Assembly (NCBI RefSeq): GCF_044769865.1
Contig: NZ_JBIZWA010000001.1
Location: 1,922,001 to 1,986,000 of the forward strand
Direction: 5' to 3'
Origin: Homoserinimonas sp044769865
Lineage (GTDB): Bacteria; Actinomycetota; Actinomycetes; Actinomycetales; Microbacteriaceae
DNA: 64,000 bases
The translations under genes were made by a program, and so were the position numbers. The notes under the pieces are model-generated. The model was not told the origin of the DNA. It saw nothing but the letters and a program-made list of their open reading frames with translations, and ran no database searches. This document shows, piece by piece, positions 49,679-56,578 of the stretch (within the stretch, counting starts at the first letter, position 1; every line of letters begins with the position of its first letter).

Positions 49679-50380
49679 GGAGCATCGGCAACTCGCCGCG
49701 ATCCGGCCGACCTCGCGCGAATCCTGGCGGTGGATGTCAGCAGCGAGCTTTTGGAGCTCGCGCTGACCCACCGCTCTTTCGCGTACGAGAACGGTGGCAT
49801 CGCCCACAACGAGCGACTCGAGTTCCTCGGCGATTCAATTCTTGGGCAGGCCGTCACGGTCATGCTCTACACCTCGCATCCGGACCGCGACGAGGGTGAC
49901 CTCGCGAAGCGACGGTCGAGCCTCGTCAGCAGCGCCGCGCTTGCGGAGATCGCGCGCGGCATCGGCCTCGGCGACTACCTCCGCCTGGGGCGGGGCGAGG
50001 AACTGACGGGCGGGCGCGACAAGTCGTCGATCCTCGCCGACACGGTCGAAGCGGTCATCGGTGCGGTCTACCTGAGCGCTGGCCACGATGATGCGACGGC
50101 GCTCGTGCTGCGCCTGATCGAGCCGCTGCTCGCTGACCCCGACCGTTTCGGGGCTGCCATGGATCCCAAGACGAGCCTGCAGGAGCTTGCCGCTCGGCTC
50201 GGCCGCGGTGCCCCCGCCTATCGGATCGTCGACAGCGGCCCAGACCACCTGAAGCGATTCCACGCGACCGTCACCCTCGATGACGAAGACGTTGCCACTG
50301 GTGAAGGCAGCAGCAAGAAGCAGGCCGAGATGGCCGCCGCACTCGAGGCGTGGACGCGCCTCCAGGCCTCGGCCGGCTGA
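49670..50380 (+). CDS. rnc: Ribonuclease III
   Basis: A 236-aa double-strand RNA endonuclease. The signature NERLEFLGDS is at residues 47-56 with the catalytic Glu/Asp, and ADTVEAVIGAVYL provides the second metal site. The C-terminal dsRNA-binding domain contains GEGSSKKQAEMAAALEAW. GTG 49670 is used because the duplicated upstream GTG is out of frame. The gene is coupled with mutM 6 bp later. Confidence 0.96.
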   Translation: MSDGASATRRDPADLARILAVDVSSELLELALTHRSFAYENGGIAHNERLEFLGDSILGQAVTVMLYTSHPDRDEGDLAKRRSSLVSSAALAEIARGIGLGDYLRLGRGEELTGGRDKSSILADTVEAVIGAVYLSAGHDDATALVLRLIEPLLADPDRFGAAMDPKTSLQELAARLGRGAPAYRIVDSGPDHLKRFHATVTLDDEDVATGEGSSKKQAEMAAALEAWTRLQASAG

Positions 50381-50386
50381 TTCCGC

Positions 50387-51319
50387 ATGCCCGAACTGCC
50401 CGAGGTCGAGGTGGTGCGCGCGGGACTTGAACCCGCAGTGAACGGCGCCACAATCGAGTCTGTCGTCGTGCTCGACACTCGTTCGCTCCGCCGCCACGAG
50501 GGCCCGTCAGAGGACTTCATCTACCGGCTCACGGGCCAGCGTCTGCTCACACCGCAGCGACGGGGCAAGTTCCTCTGGATCCCACTCGAGGTACTCTCCT
50601 CTTCCGACTCACGCCCACCTGCCCCCATGGCACCCGCGATACGGCCAACTGGCGCGAGTGAGCAAGCCCTCATGGTGCATCTCGGTATGAGCGGCCAGGT
50701 GCTGCTGCGAGAGAGGGCGACGGATGACCGGCTCACGCGCATCCGTCTCGACATCGTCCACCCGGAGCACGGCCCGCTGCGACTCAATTTCGTTGACCAG
50801 CGCATCTTCGGTTCGATGGCGATCGACTCGCTTGTGCCCGCAGCCGACGGGCTCGGCGGCATCATCCCGTCGCAGGTCTCGCACATCGCCCGCGACCCGC
50901 TCGACGACCACTTCGACGACCGCCGCTTCCTGGCCCGGCTCGCGGCTCGCCGCACGGGCATCAAGCGCGCCCTGCTTGACCAGACGCTCATCAGCGGCAT
51001 CGGCAACATCTACGCCGACGAGGCGCTGTGGGCGGCTCGCATCCATTATGACGAGCGGGCCGACACCCTCAGCCGGATGCGGGCGCGACGGCTGCTCGAC
51101 GAGGTGCGGCTCGTGCTGCGCAAGGCCCTCGCGGAGGGTGGCACGAGCTTCGACACCCAGTACCTCAACGTGAACGGCGAGTCAGGCTACTTCGCGCACT
51201 CCCTCAACGCCTATGGCCAGCAGGGCAAGCCCTGCCCGCGCTGCGGCACGACCATCGTGCGCGAGCAGTTCATGAACCGCGGCAGCCACTTCTGCCCCCG
51301 CTGCCAGCGCCCCCGCTAG
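50387..51319 (+). CDS. mutM: Formamidopyrimidine-DNA glycosylase
   Basis: A 310-aa base-excision repair enzyme removing oxidised purines. The catalytic N-terminus is PELPEVE (Pro2, Glu3). VHLGMSGQ, the H2TH block QTLISGIGNIYADEALW and the zinc finger (Cys283, Cys286, Cys303, Cys306) are intact. It is 20-30 residues longer than usual because of a Ser/Pro-rich loop (about residues 67-88) before VHLGMSG. It is last in the DUF177-rpmF-rnc-mutM operon. Confidence 0.96.
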   Translation: MPELPEVEVVRAGLEPAVNGATIESVVVLDTRSLRRHEGPSEDFIYRLTGQRLLTPQRRGKFLWIPLEVLSSSDSRPPAPMAPAIRPTGASEQALMVHLGMSGQVLLRERATDDRLTRIRLDIVHPEHGPLRLNFVDQRIFGSMAIDSLVPAADGLGGIIPSQVSHIARDPLDDHFDDRRFLARLAARRTGIKRALLDQTLISGIGNIYADEALWAARIHYDERADTLSRMRARRLLDEVRLVLRKALAEGGTSFDTQYLNVNGESGYFAHSLNAYGQQGKPCPRCGTTIVREQFMNRGSHFCPRCQRPR

Positions 51320-51354
51320 CGTCGGCCGCTGTGGACCGGCTCGGATCCACTCAA

Positions 51355-51391
51355 CGACGAAGGGCCGCCCCAGCGGGACGGCCCTTCGTCG
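51355..51391. terminator. Bidirectional terminator between mutM and the MaoC gene
   Basis: A perfect 13-bp stem, CGACGAAGGGCCG (51355-51367) with CGGCCCTTCGTCG (51379-51391), encloses an 11-nt loop that can pair further (CCC/GGG). It lies 35 nt after mutM and 7 nt after the end of the opposing MaoC gene, so it can serve both. Confidence 0.85.
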
Positions 51392-51398
51392 CGTACGC

Positions 51399-51851
51399 CT
51401 ACGCGTAGAAGCGGTGGATGGCCTGCGCCGCAGCGGCGGGCTTCTCGGCGCCCTCGATCTCGACGGTCATGTCAACGGTGATCTGGTATCCGCCCTTGAC
51501 TTCCTCGACCGACGCGATGGTCGCCTGCAGGCGGATGCGCGAGCCGACCTTGACGGGGGAGAGGAAGCGCACCTTGTTGAGGCCGTAGTTGACCTTGGTG
51601 GGGGCATCCGGAACGTCGAGGAGCTCGGTCCACATCGGGATGGTGAGCGAGAGCGTGAGGAAGCCGTGGGCGATCGCCGCACCGAACGGGCCGTCCTTGG
51701 CGCGCTCGGGGTCAACGTGGATCCACTGGTGGTCCTCGGTCGCATCGGCGAAGGTGTTGACGCGCTCCTGCGTGATCTCGATCCACGAGCTCGTGCCGAG
51801 GTCCTTGCCGACGAGGCTGGGCAGGTCGGCGATGTTGATGGTGGTGGCCAT
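51399..51851 (-). CDS. MaoC-like (R)-specific enoyl-CoA hydratase/dehydratase
   Basis: A 150-aa single hot-dog domain. The hydratase motif is FADATEDHQWIHVDPERAKDGPFGAAIAHGFLTLS with catalytic Asp and His. It adds water to, or removes it from, acyl-CoA substrates. ATG 51851 is chosen since the frame upstream has no similarity. It is the last gene of a three-gene minus-strand operon with an amidohydrolase and an SDR, consistent with ring-opening or side-chain catabolism. Confidence 0.92.
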   Translation of the reverse strand: MATTINIADLPSLVGKDLGTSSWIEITQERVNTFADATEDHQWIHVDPERAKDGPFGAAIAHGFLTLSLTIPMWTELLDVPDAPTKVNYGLNKVRFLSPVKVGSRIRLQATIASVEEVKGGYQITVDMTVEIEGAEKPAAAAQAIHRFYA

Positions 51852-51874
51852 TGTGTGTCTCCTGACGGTGGGGG

Positions 51875-52753
51875 TTAGAGCCCGAGAAGGCGAATTGCGT
51901 TCTCGCGCATGATCTTGGGGCGCACGGTGTCCTTCAGCTCGAGCTGCTCGAAGTCCGACATCCACCGGTCGGGGTGGATCATGGGGAAATCGGATGCGAA
52001 GAGCACCTGGTTCTGCAGTCGCGAGTTCATCTGCTTCACCAGCTGGGCCGGGAAGTACTTCGGTGACCAGCCCGAGAGGTCGATCCAGGTGTTCGCCTTG
52101 TGGGTCGCGACCGAGATCGCCTCGTCCTGCCACGGCACCGAGGGATGCGCCATGACGATCTGCAGGTTGCGAAACTCCGCGGCGACGTCGTCGAGAAGGA
52201 TTGGGTTCGACAGGCCAAGGCGCAGGCCCCGGCCGCCGGGCGTGCCCGCTCCGATCCCGGTCTGGCCCGTGTGGAACACCGCGGGCACGCCGAGCTCCTC
52301 GATGAGCGCAAAGAGGTCCCAGTGTGCCCGGTCGCTCGGGTCGAAGCCCTGCACGGTCGGGTGAAACTTGAACCCGCGGGCACCGCGCTCGGTCACGAGA
52401 CGGCGTGCCTCGTCGATCGCGACCGCGCCGCGGTTGGGGTCGACGCTCACGAACGGGATGAGCACATCCGAGTGGCGCATGGCGCCGTCGATGACGTCAT
52501 CGTTGCTGATGCCCTTGTGCTTGAGGTTGGCCTCGGCATCGACCGTGAAGACCACCGCTGCCATGCTGCGCTCGCGGTACATCTCCGCGATCGCGTCGAC
52601 ACCCGGGAACTCACCGTCGTTGCCGAAGTACTTGACGGCGGCGTTGTAGAGGTCGTCGGGAAGCGCGTGATCGTGGCCATGGGTCTCGACGTGCACGTGG
52701 GTGTCGATCGCGACGCGCGAGGCGGCGTCGATCTTCGGCTCGTAGCGACTCAT
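51875..52753 (-). CDS. Amidohydrolase family 2 (ACMSD-like TIM-barrel metal enzyme)
   Basis: A 292-aa protein. The N-terminal metal motif is DTHVHVE (His19, His21), further ligands lie in VFHTGQTG and MAHPSVPW, and the catalytic Asp is in FASDFPM. ACMSD-like amidohydrolases decarboxylate or hydrate aromatic-derived acids such as those from protocatechuate or hydroxybenzoate routes. The exact substrate is unknown. It is placed between MaoC and SDR with short gaps (23 and 8 bp). The reading frame extends upstream into the SDR gene, but only the part from ATG 52753 shows family features. Confidence 0.9.
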   Translation of the reverse strand: MSRYEPKIDAASRVAIDTHVHVETHGHDHALPDDLYNAAVKYFGNDGEFPGVDAIAEMYRERSMAAVVFTVDAEANLKHKGISNDDVIDGAMRHSDVLIPFVSVDPNRGAVAIDEARRLVTERGARGFKFHPTVQGFDPSDRAHWDLFALIEELGVPAVFHTGQTGIGAGTPGGRGLRLGLSNPILLDDVAAEFRNLQIVMAHPSVPWQDEAISVATHKANTWIDLSGWSPKYFPAQLVKQMNSRLQNQVLFASDFPMIHPDRWMSDFEQLELKDTVRPKIMRENAIRLLGL

Positions 52754-52761
52754 CGGGGGCC

Positions 52762-53670
52762 TCAGTTGGCGGGGGGCTCGGGGAGCTTCTCGCCGACCTG
52801 CTGGAGGGAGGGTGCGAACTTCTCCTGCCACGCTGAGGCGATGTCCTCGGCGCTCCAACCGCCCTCCTTGACCTCCTTCACGATCATGCTCGGGTGTGAG
52901 TAGACCGCGAGGCGGTCGCCGCCGACGCTGATGGCCTGGCCCGTGACATCCGCCGCTTCCTTGGAGGCGAGGAAGGCGATGAGGCCCGCGACGTCCTGGG
53001 GCGTGCCGAAGCCGAGCTCCTGGCGCGCGAAGGGCGGCATCTCTTCGCCCGCGTGCATCGCGTCGGCGAACTGCTTGAAGAAGGGAACCGTCTCGGTCAT
53101 GGCGGTCGCCGCGACGGGAACGACCGTGTTGGCGGTGATGCCGGCGCGCGCGAGCTCGAGTGCCCACGTGCGGGTCATGCCGACGATGCCGGCCTTGGCG
53201 GCGGCGTAGTTGGTCTGGCCGAAGTTGCCGACCTGGCCGGTGGGGGAGCCGATCGTGATGATGCGGCCGCCCTCGCCCTGTTCGCGCATCTTTGCCGCGG
53301 CGGCGCGCACGCAGGTGAAGGTGCCGCGCAGGTGCACGTTGATGACGAGGTCGAAGTCCTCGTCGCTCATCTTCCACAGCACGGTGTCACGAAGCACCCC
53401 CGCGTTGGTCACGAGGATGTCGAGGCGACCCCACGTGTCGACGGCCTTGGCGACGAGCGCCTCGGCGGTCTCGGTCGGGCCGACGGCGCCGACGAGCGCG
53501 ACCGCTTCGCCGCCTGCCGAGGTGATCGTGTCCACTGCGGCCTGGGCGGTGTCTGCGTCGATATCGTTGACGACGACTTTCGCGCCACGGCGGGCGAGCT
53601 CCTGGGCGTAGGCAAGCCCAAGGCCCCGTCCGCTGCCGGTGACGATTGCAACATTTCCTTGAAGATCCAT
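52762..53670 (-). CDS. SDR-family oxidoreductase (MFE-2/hydroxyacyl-CoA dehydrogenase-like)
   Basis: A 302-aa protein. The NAD(P) loop is TGSGRGLG (11-18), NAG is at 89-91 and the catalytic set is Ser142, Tyr155 and Lys159 (NYAAAK). The C-terminal extension (EVKEGGWSAEDIASAWQEKF) resembles the dehydrogenase part of peroxisomal-type multifunctional enzyme 2, which works on acyl-CoA, and the MaoC hydratase two genes on fits that chemistry. The ATG has GAGGAGAGGG upstream. It is first in the operon under the palindromic MarR-type operator. Confidence 0.92.
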   Translation of the reverse strand: MDLQGNVAIVTGSGRGLGLAYAQELARRGAKVVVNDIDADTAQAAVDTITSAGGEAVALVGAVGPTETAEALVAKAVDTWGRLDILVTNAGVLRDTVLWKMSDEDFDLVINVHLRGTFTCVRAAAAKMREQGEGGRIITIGSPTGQVGNFGQTNYAAAKAGIVGMTRTWALELARAGITANTVVPVAATAMTETVPFFKQFADAMHAGEEMPPFARQELGFGTPQDVAGLIAFLASKEAADVTGQAISVGGDRLAVYSHPSMIVKEVKEGGWSAEDIASAWQEKFAPSLQQVGEKLPEPPAN

Positions 53671-53700
53671 CGGTCCCTCTCCTCATCGAGTCTGCGACCG

Positions 53701-53730
53701 ACTCTAAATGATCTTGTGAATAGTTGACAA
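53701..53730 (-). promoter_or_regulatory. Promoter of the SDR-amidohydrolase-MaoC operon
   Basis: The minus strand reads TTGTCA (53730-53725), 18 bases, then TAGAGT (53706-53701). The operator palindrome covers the -35 element. Confidence 0.5.
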
Positions 53731-53743
53731 CGTCAATTAGTAT
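53714..53743 (+). promoter_or_regulatory. Promoter of the marR gene
   Basis: TTGTGA (53714-53719), 18-nt spacer, TAGTAT (53738-53743). The palindrome fills the spacer, so repressor binding would block both directions. Confidence 0.5.
53721..53739. promoter_or_regulatory. Palindromic operator, probable MarR binding site
   Basis: TAGTTGACAACGTCAATTA is a near-perfect palindrome with the exact core TTGAC-AAC-GTCAA (53724-53736). It lies between divergent promoters, which is the standard place for MarR-family autoregulation. Confidence 0.7.
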
Positions 53744-53773
53744 CCCAATCAACCTTTCAGAAAGGTCCACCCA

Positions 53774-54241
53774 ATGACGGATGCGACGGCCACCCGGCCT
53801 TCGATTGCAGGCGACCAGCGCATAGATGGTTCCGACCTGCTCGGAGACGTTGAGTTTCTCGTGGCCAGAGTGCGCGCGATTGGCTCGGGCAATGCGCGCG
53901 AGGCGCTCGCACCGTTTGGGCTCCGGGTGCGCGCGTACGCGGTCCTTTCACTCGCGTGCGGGTCGGTCAGCCCCACCCAGCGCGACATTGCCGACTTTCT
54001 GCAACTCGACCCGAGCCAGGTGGTCGCCGTGATCGACTCGCTCGAAGCATCCGGGTTCGTTCGCAGGGCCCAAGACCCGCGCGACCGCCGCGTCAACATC
54101 GTCGAGGCCACCGAGGAAGGGCTGGCGACGTATGCCAAGGCCCGCGACGCCGTCAGCAAGTCCCGCGAACGCTCGCTCAAGAGCCTCTCGTCCGAAGAGC
54201 GAGAGACACTGACGAACCTCCTCTTGAAAGTGGCCTTTTAG
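53774..54241 (+). CDS. MarR-family transcriptional regulator
   Basis: A 155-aa winged-helix repressor. An N-terminal dimerisation helix is followed by PTQRDIADFLQLDPSQVVAVIDSLEASGFVRRAQDPRDRRVNIVEATEEG, which covers the recognition helix and the wing with the DxRxR hallmark (residues about 66-115). Such regulators release DNA on binding phenolic or acyl-CoA ligands. It is divergent from the catabolic operon, and the palindrome between them is its likely target. The binding lipoprotein gene follows 62 bp later. Confidence 0.93.
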   Translation: MTDATATRPSIAGDQRIDGSDLLGDVEFLVARVRAIGSGNAREALAPFGLRVRAYAVLSLACGSVSPTQRDIADFLQLDPSQVVAVIDSLEASGFVRRAQDPRDRRVNIVEATEEGLATYAKARDAVSKSRERSLKSLSSEERETLTNLLLKVAF

Positions 54242-54303
54242 ACCACAGCACAGACCCGAAATCCCACCACCCGAAATAACAGCACCAAGAGAAAGAGGAA
54301 ACA

Positions 54304-55290
54304 ATGAAGTTCTCCCTTAAGCGCGCGGGCAGCATTGCGGCGCTCGCGACCGTCACCGCTCTCGTCGCCACTGGCTGCGCGGGCGGCGGTGACACGACGA
54401 CCGACCCCAGCGCGGCCGAAGAGCTCACCGAGATGACCAAGATCTCGGTGGCCGCGCTGCCGATTGCGCCTACCGCGGCACTCCTCCTCGGAATCGAGGA
54501 GGGCATCTTCGAGAAGCACAACCTCGAGGTCGACCTCACGACCGGTCAGGGTGGCGCCGCCATCCTCCCGGCCGTCGCGCAGGGTCAGGTCAACTTCGCG
54601 ATCGGCCAGCCGCTGCCCATCATCCTCGCGGCAAGCAAGGGCATCGATGTAAAGATCATCGGCAACTACTCGGCGTCCTACGCCGAGGGTGACGACATCA
54701 ACGGCGTCGCAGCCCTTGACCCCTCGATCGCCTCGCCCAAGGACCTCGAGGGCAAGCGCGTCGCGGTCAACACGCTCAAGGCTGCCGGTGACCTCACCAT
54801 CATGGAGGCCATCGAGCAGGACGGTGGCGACCCCAGCAACGTTGAGTGGGTCGAGGTGCCGTTCCCCGAGATGCAGGCGCAGCTCGTCGCCGGCGAGCTC
54901 GACGCGGCATGGCTGCCCGAGCCGTTCCTCAGCAAGACGATCCGTGAGGGCGGCCAGCTGGTCACCTACAACAACCAGGACACGATCCCCGGCCTCACGA
55001 CTCTCGTCGGCTTCACGAGCGGCGCCTACATGGATGAGAACCCCGCGGTCGTGAAGGCCTTCCAGGAGGCCCTCGCCGAGACGCGCGCCCTCGCGAATGA
55101 CGACGTCGACGCGGCCCGCTCGGTGCTGCCCGAGTTCCTCGGTATGCCTGAGGAGGCCGCCGCGAACCTCCTGATGGAGGACTTCGGTCCCGAACTGAAC
55201 GTCGACTCGATCCAGAAGCTCCAGGAGCTCATGGTCAAGTTCGAGTTCATGGAGGAGGAGATCAACCTCGACGACCTGATCGTCGAGTAG
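54304..55290 (+). CDS. NMT1/TauT-type ABC transporter substrate-binding lipoprotein
   Basis: A 328-aa lipoprotein: signal peptide with lipobox ATGC (Cys25), then the SsuA/ThiY-like binding fold with ALPIAPTAALLLGIEEGIFEKHNLEVDL, VAQGQVNFAIGQPLPIILAASKG and AAWLPEPFLSKTI. Family substrates include sulfonates, nitrate, aromatic acids and thiamine precursors. No permease or ATPase gene is nearby, so it must borrow components encoded elsewhere or have a sensing role. AGAGGAAA precedes the ATG. Placement with marR suggests it supplies the substrate of the adjacent catabolic operon (inference). Confidence 0.9.
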   Translation: MKFSLKRAGSIAALATVTALVATGCAGGGDTTTDPSAAEELTEMTKISVAALPIAPTAALLLGIEEGIFEKHNLEVDLTTGQGGAAILPAVAQGQVNFAIGQPLPIILAASKGIDVKIIGNYSASYAEGDDINGVAALDPSIASPKDLEGKRVAVNTLKAAGDLTIMEAIEQDGGDPSNVEWVEVPFPEMQAQLVAGELDAAWLPEPFLSKTIREGGQLVTYNNQDTIPGLTTLVGFTSGAYMDENPAVVKAFQEALAETRALANDDVDAARSVLPEFLGMPEEAAANLLMEDFGPELNVDSIQKLQELMVKFEFMEEEINLDDLIVE

Positions 55291-55303
55291 TTCGGCAGTG
55301 AGT

Positions 55304-55337
55304 CGACGGCCCCGGTGCGTGAGCGCCGGGGCCGTCG
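55304..55337 (+). terminator. Rho-independent terminator after the binding lipoprotein
   Basis: CGACGGCCCCGG (55304-55315) and CCGGGGCCGTCG (55326-55337) form a perfect 12-bp stem with a 10-nt loop, followed by gtcattt. It lies between convergent genes and may serve both. Confidence 0.85.
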
Positions 55338-55361
55338 GTCATTTGCGCTGCGGCGCAGCGA

Positions 55362-56417
55362 TCATCCGTCGCGGCGCCAGGAGCTCTCGTAGCCGAATGC
55401 GACGAATCCGACCGCTTCGTTGACGTCGAGCATGTGCCGGTTCTCCTCGGCGTTCCAGGTGTAGATGGCCGGACGCCCGGGCGCCAGTCGGTCGAGCGCA
55501 TGCAGGTTGGCGAGCTTGAGCAGCATGCCGAGCCGGTGCCCCCGGTACTCAGCGGCGACGATCGTGTCCATCTGCATGGCGGGCCGGTCTGTCTCCGGCG
55601 GCACCGAGAGGTCGGTGAATCCGGCGAGGGCTCCGGATGCCACGTGGCGCACGGCGGCCGTCAGCCATAGCCTGCCGTCCCCGCCGCGGCGTGTGTCGTT
55701 CTCCCGCACGCGTTCGGCGTCCCACTCCTCCGGGTTCCAGTCGACCTCACCGAGTGGGGGGTCCGTGCTCATGCGGGCATGCAGGGTGGCCATCCCCTCG
55801 AGCAGATCCTCCGGGGTGGGCCCCTCCCACCGCAGCAGCTCGTAGCCGGGCGGGGGCGTGGGCTCTTCGGCGTCCGAGGGAAGCGCAAGTCGGCTCATCC
55901 GGTCGACCTGGGCGAGCCGGAAGCCGCGCTTGCTCAGGAATGTCGCTGCTGCGTCATCCGCCGGAACCGTGCCGAAACCCGTGGGGGAGTGCAGTTGCGG
56001 GCCGTCGTCGCTCCCGGTGAGGTGGTACGCGGATGCCTGCAGCACGGTGCGCCCCTCAGCCTCGGCCATCGCGGCGAGGGTGTCGAAGAGGGCAGTGCCC
56101 ACGCCGCGACGGCGGGCCTGCGGAAGCACCTCGATCGTGAGCCAGGCAGACTCGGACTCGTCGCCCCCCTGCACCTCGTAGAGGCCGCGAGCGACGAGTT
56201 GCCCGTCGACCCGCGCGACGAGGCAGCGCCATGTCTCGTAGGGGTTGCGCGCGATCGCGAGCAACTCGGCCGGCGTGACGGCCAGGTCGAAGGAGCCGAT
56301 GACGGCCCGCTCGATATCGTTGCGCACCCTCACCATCTCGCTGAAGGCATCCGCTTCGGGGCTTCCGTCGATGGTCTCGGGGAGGACGAGCTCTTCGATA
56401 TCGATCTTGGCGCTCAC
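55362..56417 (-). CDS. Tandem double-domain GNAT N-acetyltransferase
   Basis: A 351-aa protein with two GNAT folds. The N-terminal domain has the acetyl-CoA loop VLPQARRRGVGTALFDTL (about residues 97-114). The C-terminal domain has VAAEYRGHRLGMLLKLANL (about 286-304) followed by NAEENRHMLDVNEAVGFVAFGYE. The two-domain layout recalls mycothiol synthase MshD and many actinobacterial paralogues. The substrate is not deducible. The GTG at 56417 has GGGA upstream and a TATGCT -10 box at 56457-56462. Confidence 0.88.
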   Translation of the reverse strand: MSAKIDIEELVLPETIDGSPEADAFSEMVRVRNDIERAVIGSFDLAVTPAELLAIARNPYETWRCLVARVDGQLVARGLYEVQGGDESESAWLTIEVLPQARRRGVGTALFDTLAAMAEAEGRTVLQASAYHLTGSDDGPQLHSPTGFGTVPADDAAATFLSKRGFRLAQVDRMSRLALPSDAEEPTPPPGYELLRWEGPTPEDLLEGMATLHARMSTDPPLGEVDWNPEEWDAERVRENDTRRGGDGRLWLTAAVRHVASGALAGFTDLSVPPETDRPAMQMDTIVAAEYRGHRLGMLLKLANLHALDRLAPGRPAIYTWNAEENRHMLDVNEAVGFVAFGYESSWRRDG

Positions 56418-56456
56418 GGGGGTTCCCTTCGAGAAGACGGCGGTTCCGGGGCGTAA

Positions 56457-56462
56457 AGCATA
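56457..56462 (-). promoter_or_regulatory. -10 box of the GNAT gene
   Basis: The minus strand reads TATGCT about 40 nt before the GTG at 56417. The leader contains GGGA before the start. Confidence 0.4.
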
Positions 56463-56508
56463 GGGCGCGGCGGTCGCGTCGCACCAGAGTTGGCGGCACC
56501 TCTAGCGG

Positions 56509-56514
56509 TACCGT
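56509..56514 (+). promoter_or_regulatory. -10 box of smc
   Basis: TACCGT, with transcription start expected near 56521. This would exclude the GTG at 56516 and favour GTG 56579 with AGGGAGGGG upstream. Confidence 0.4.
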
Positions 56515-56578
56515 TGTGCGAGAGTCTCGCGCGGCCGGCGCGCGTGCACTCACCCGGCAAGCAGGGAGGGGCTGGCGC

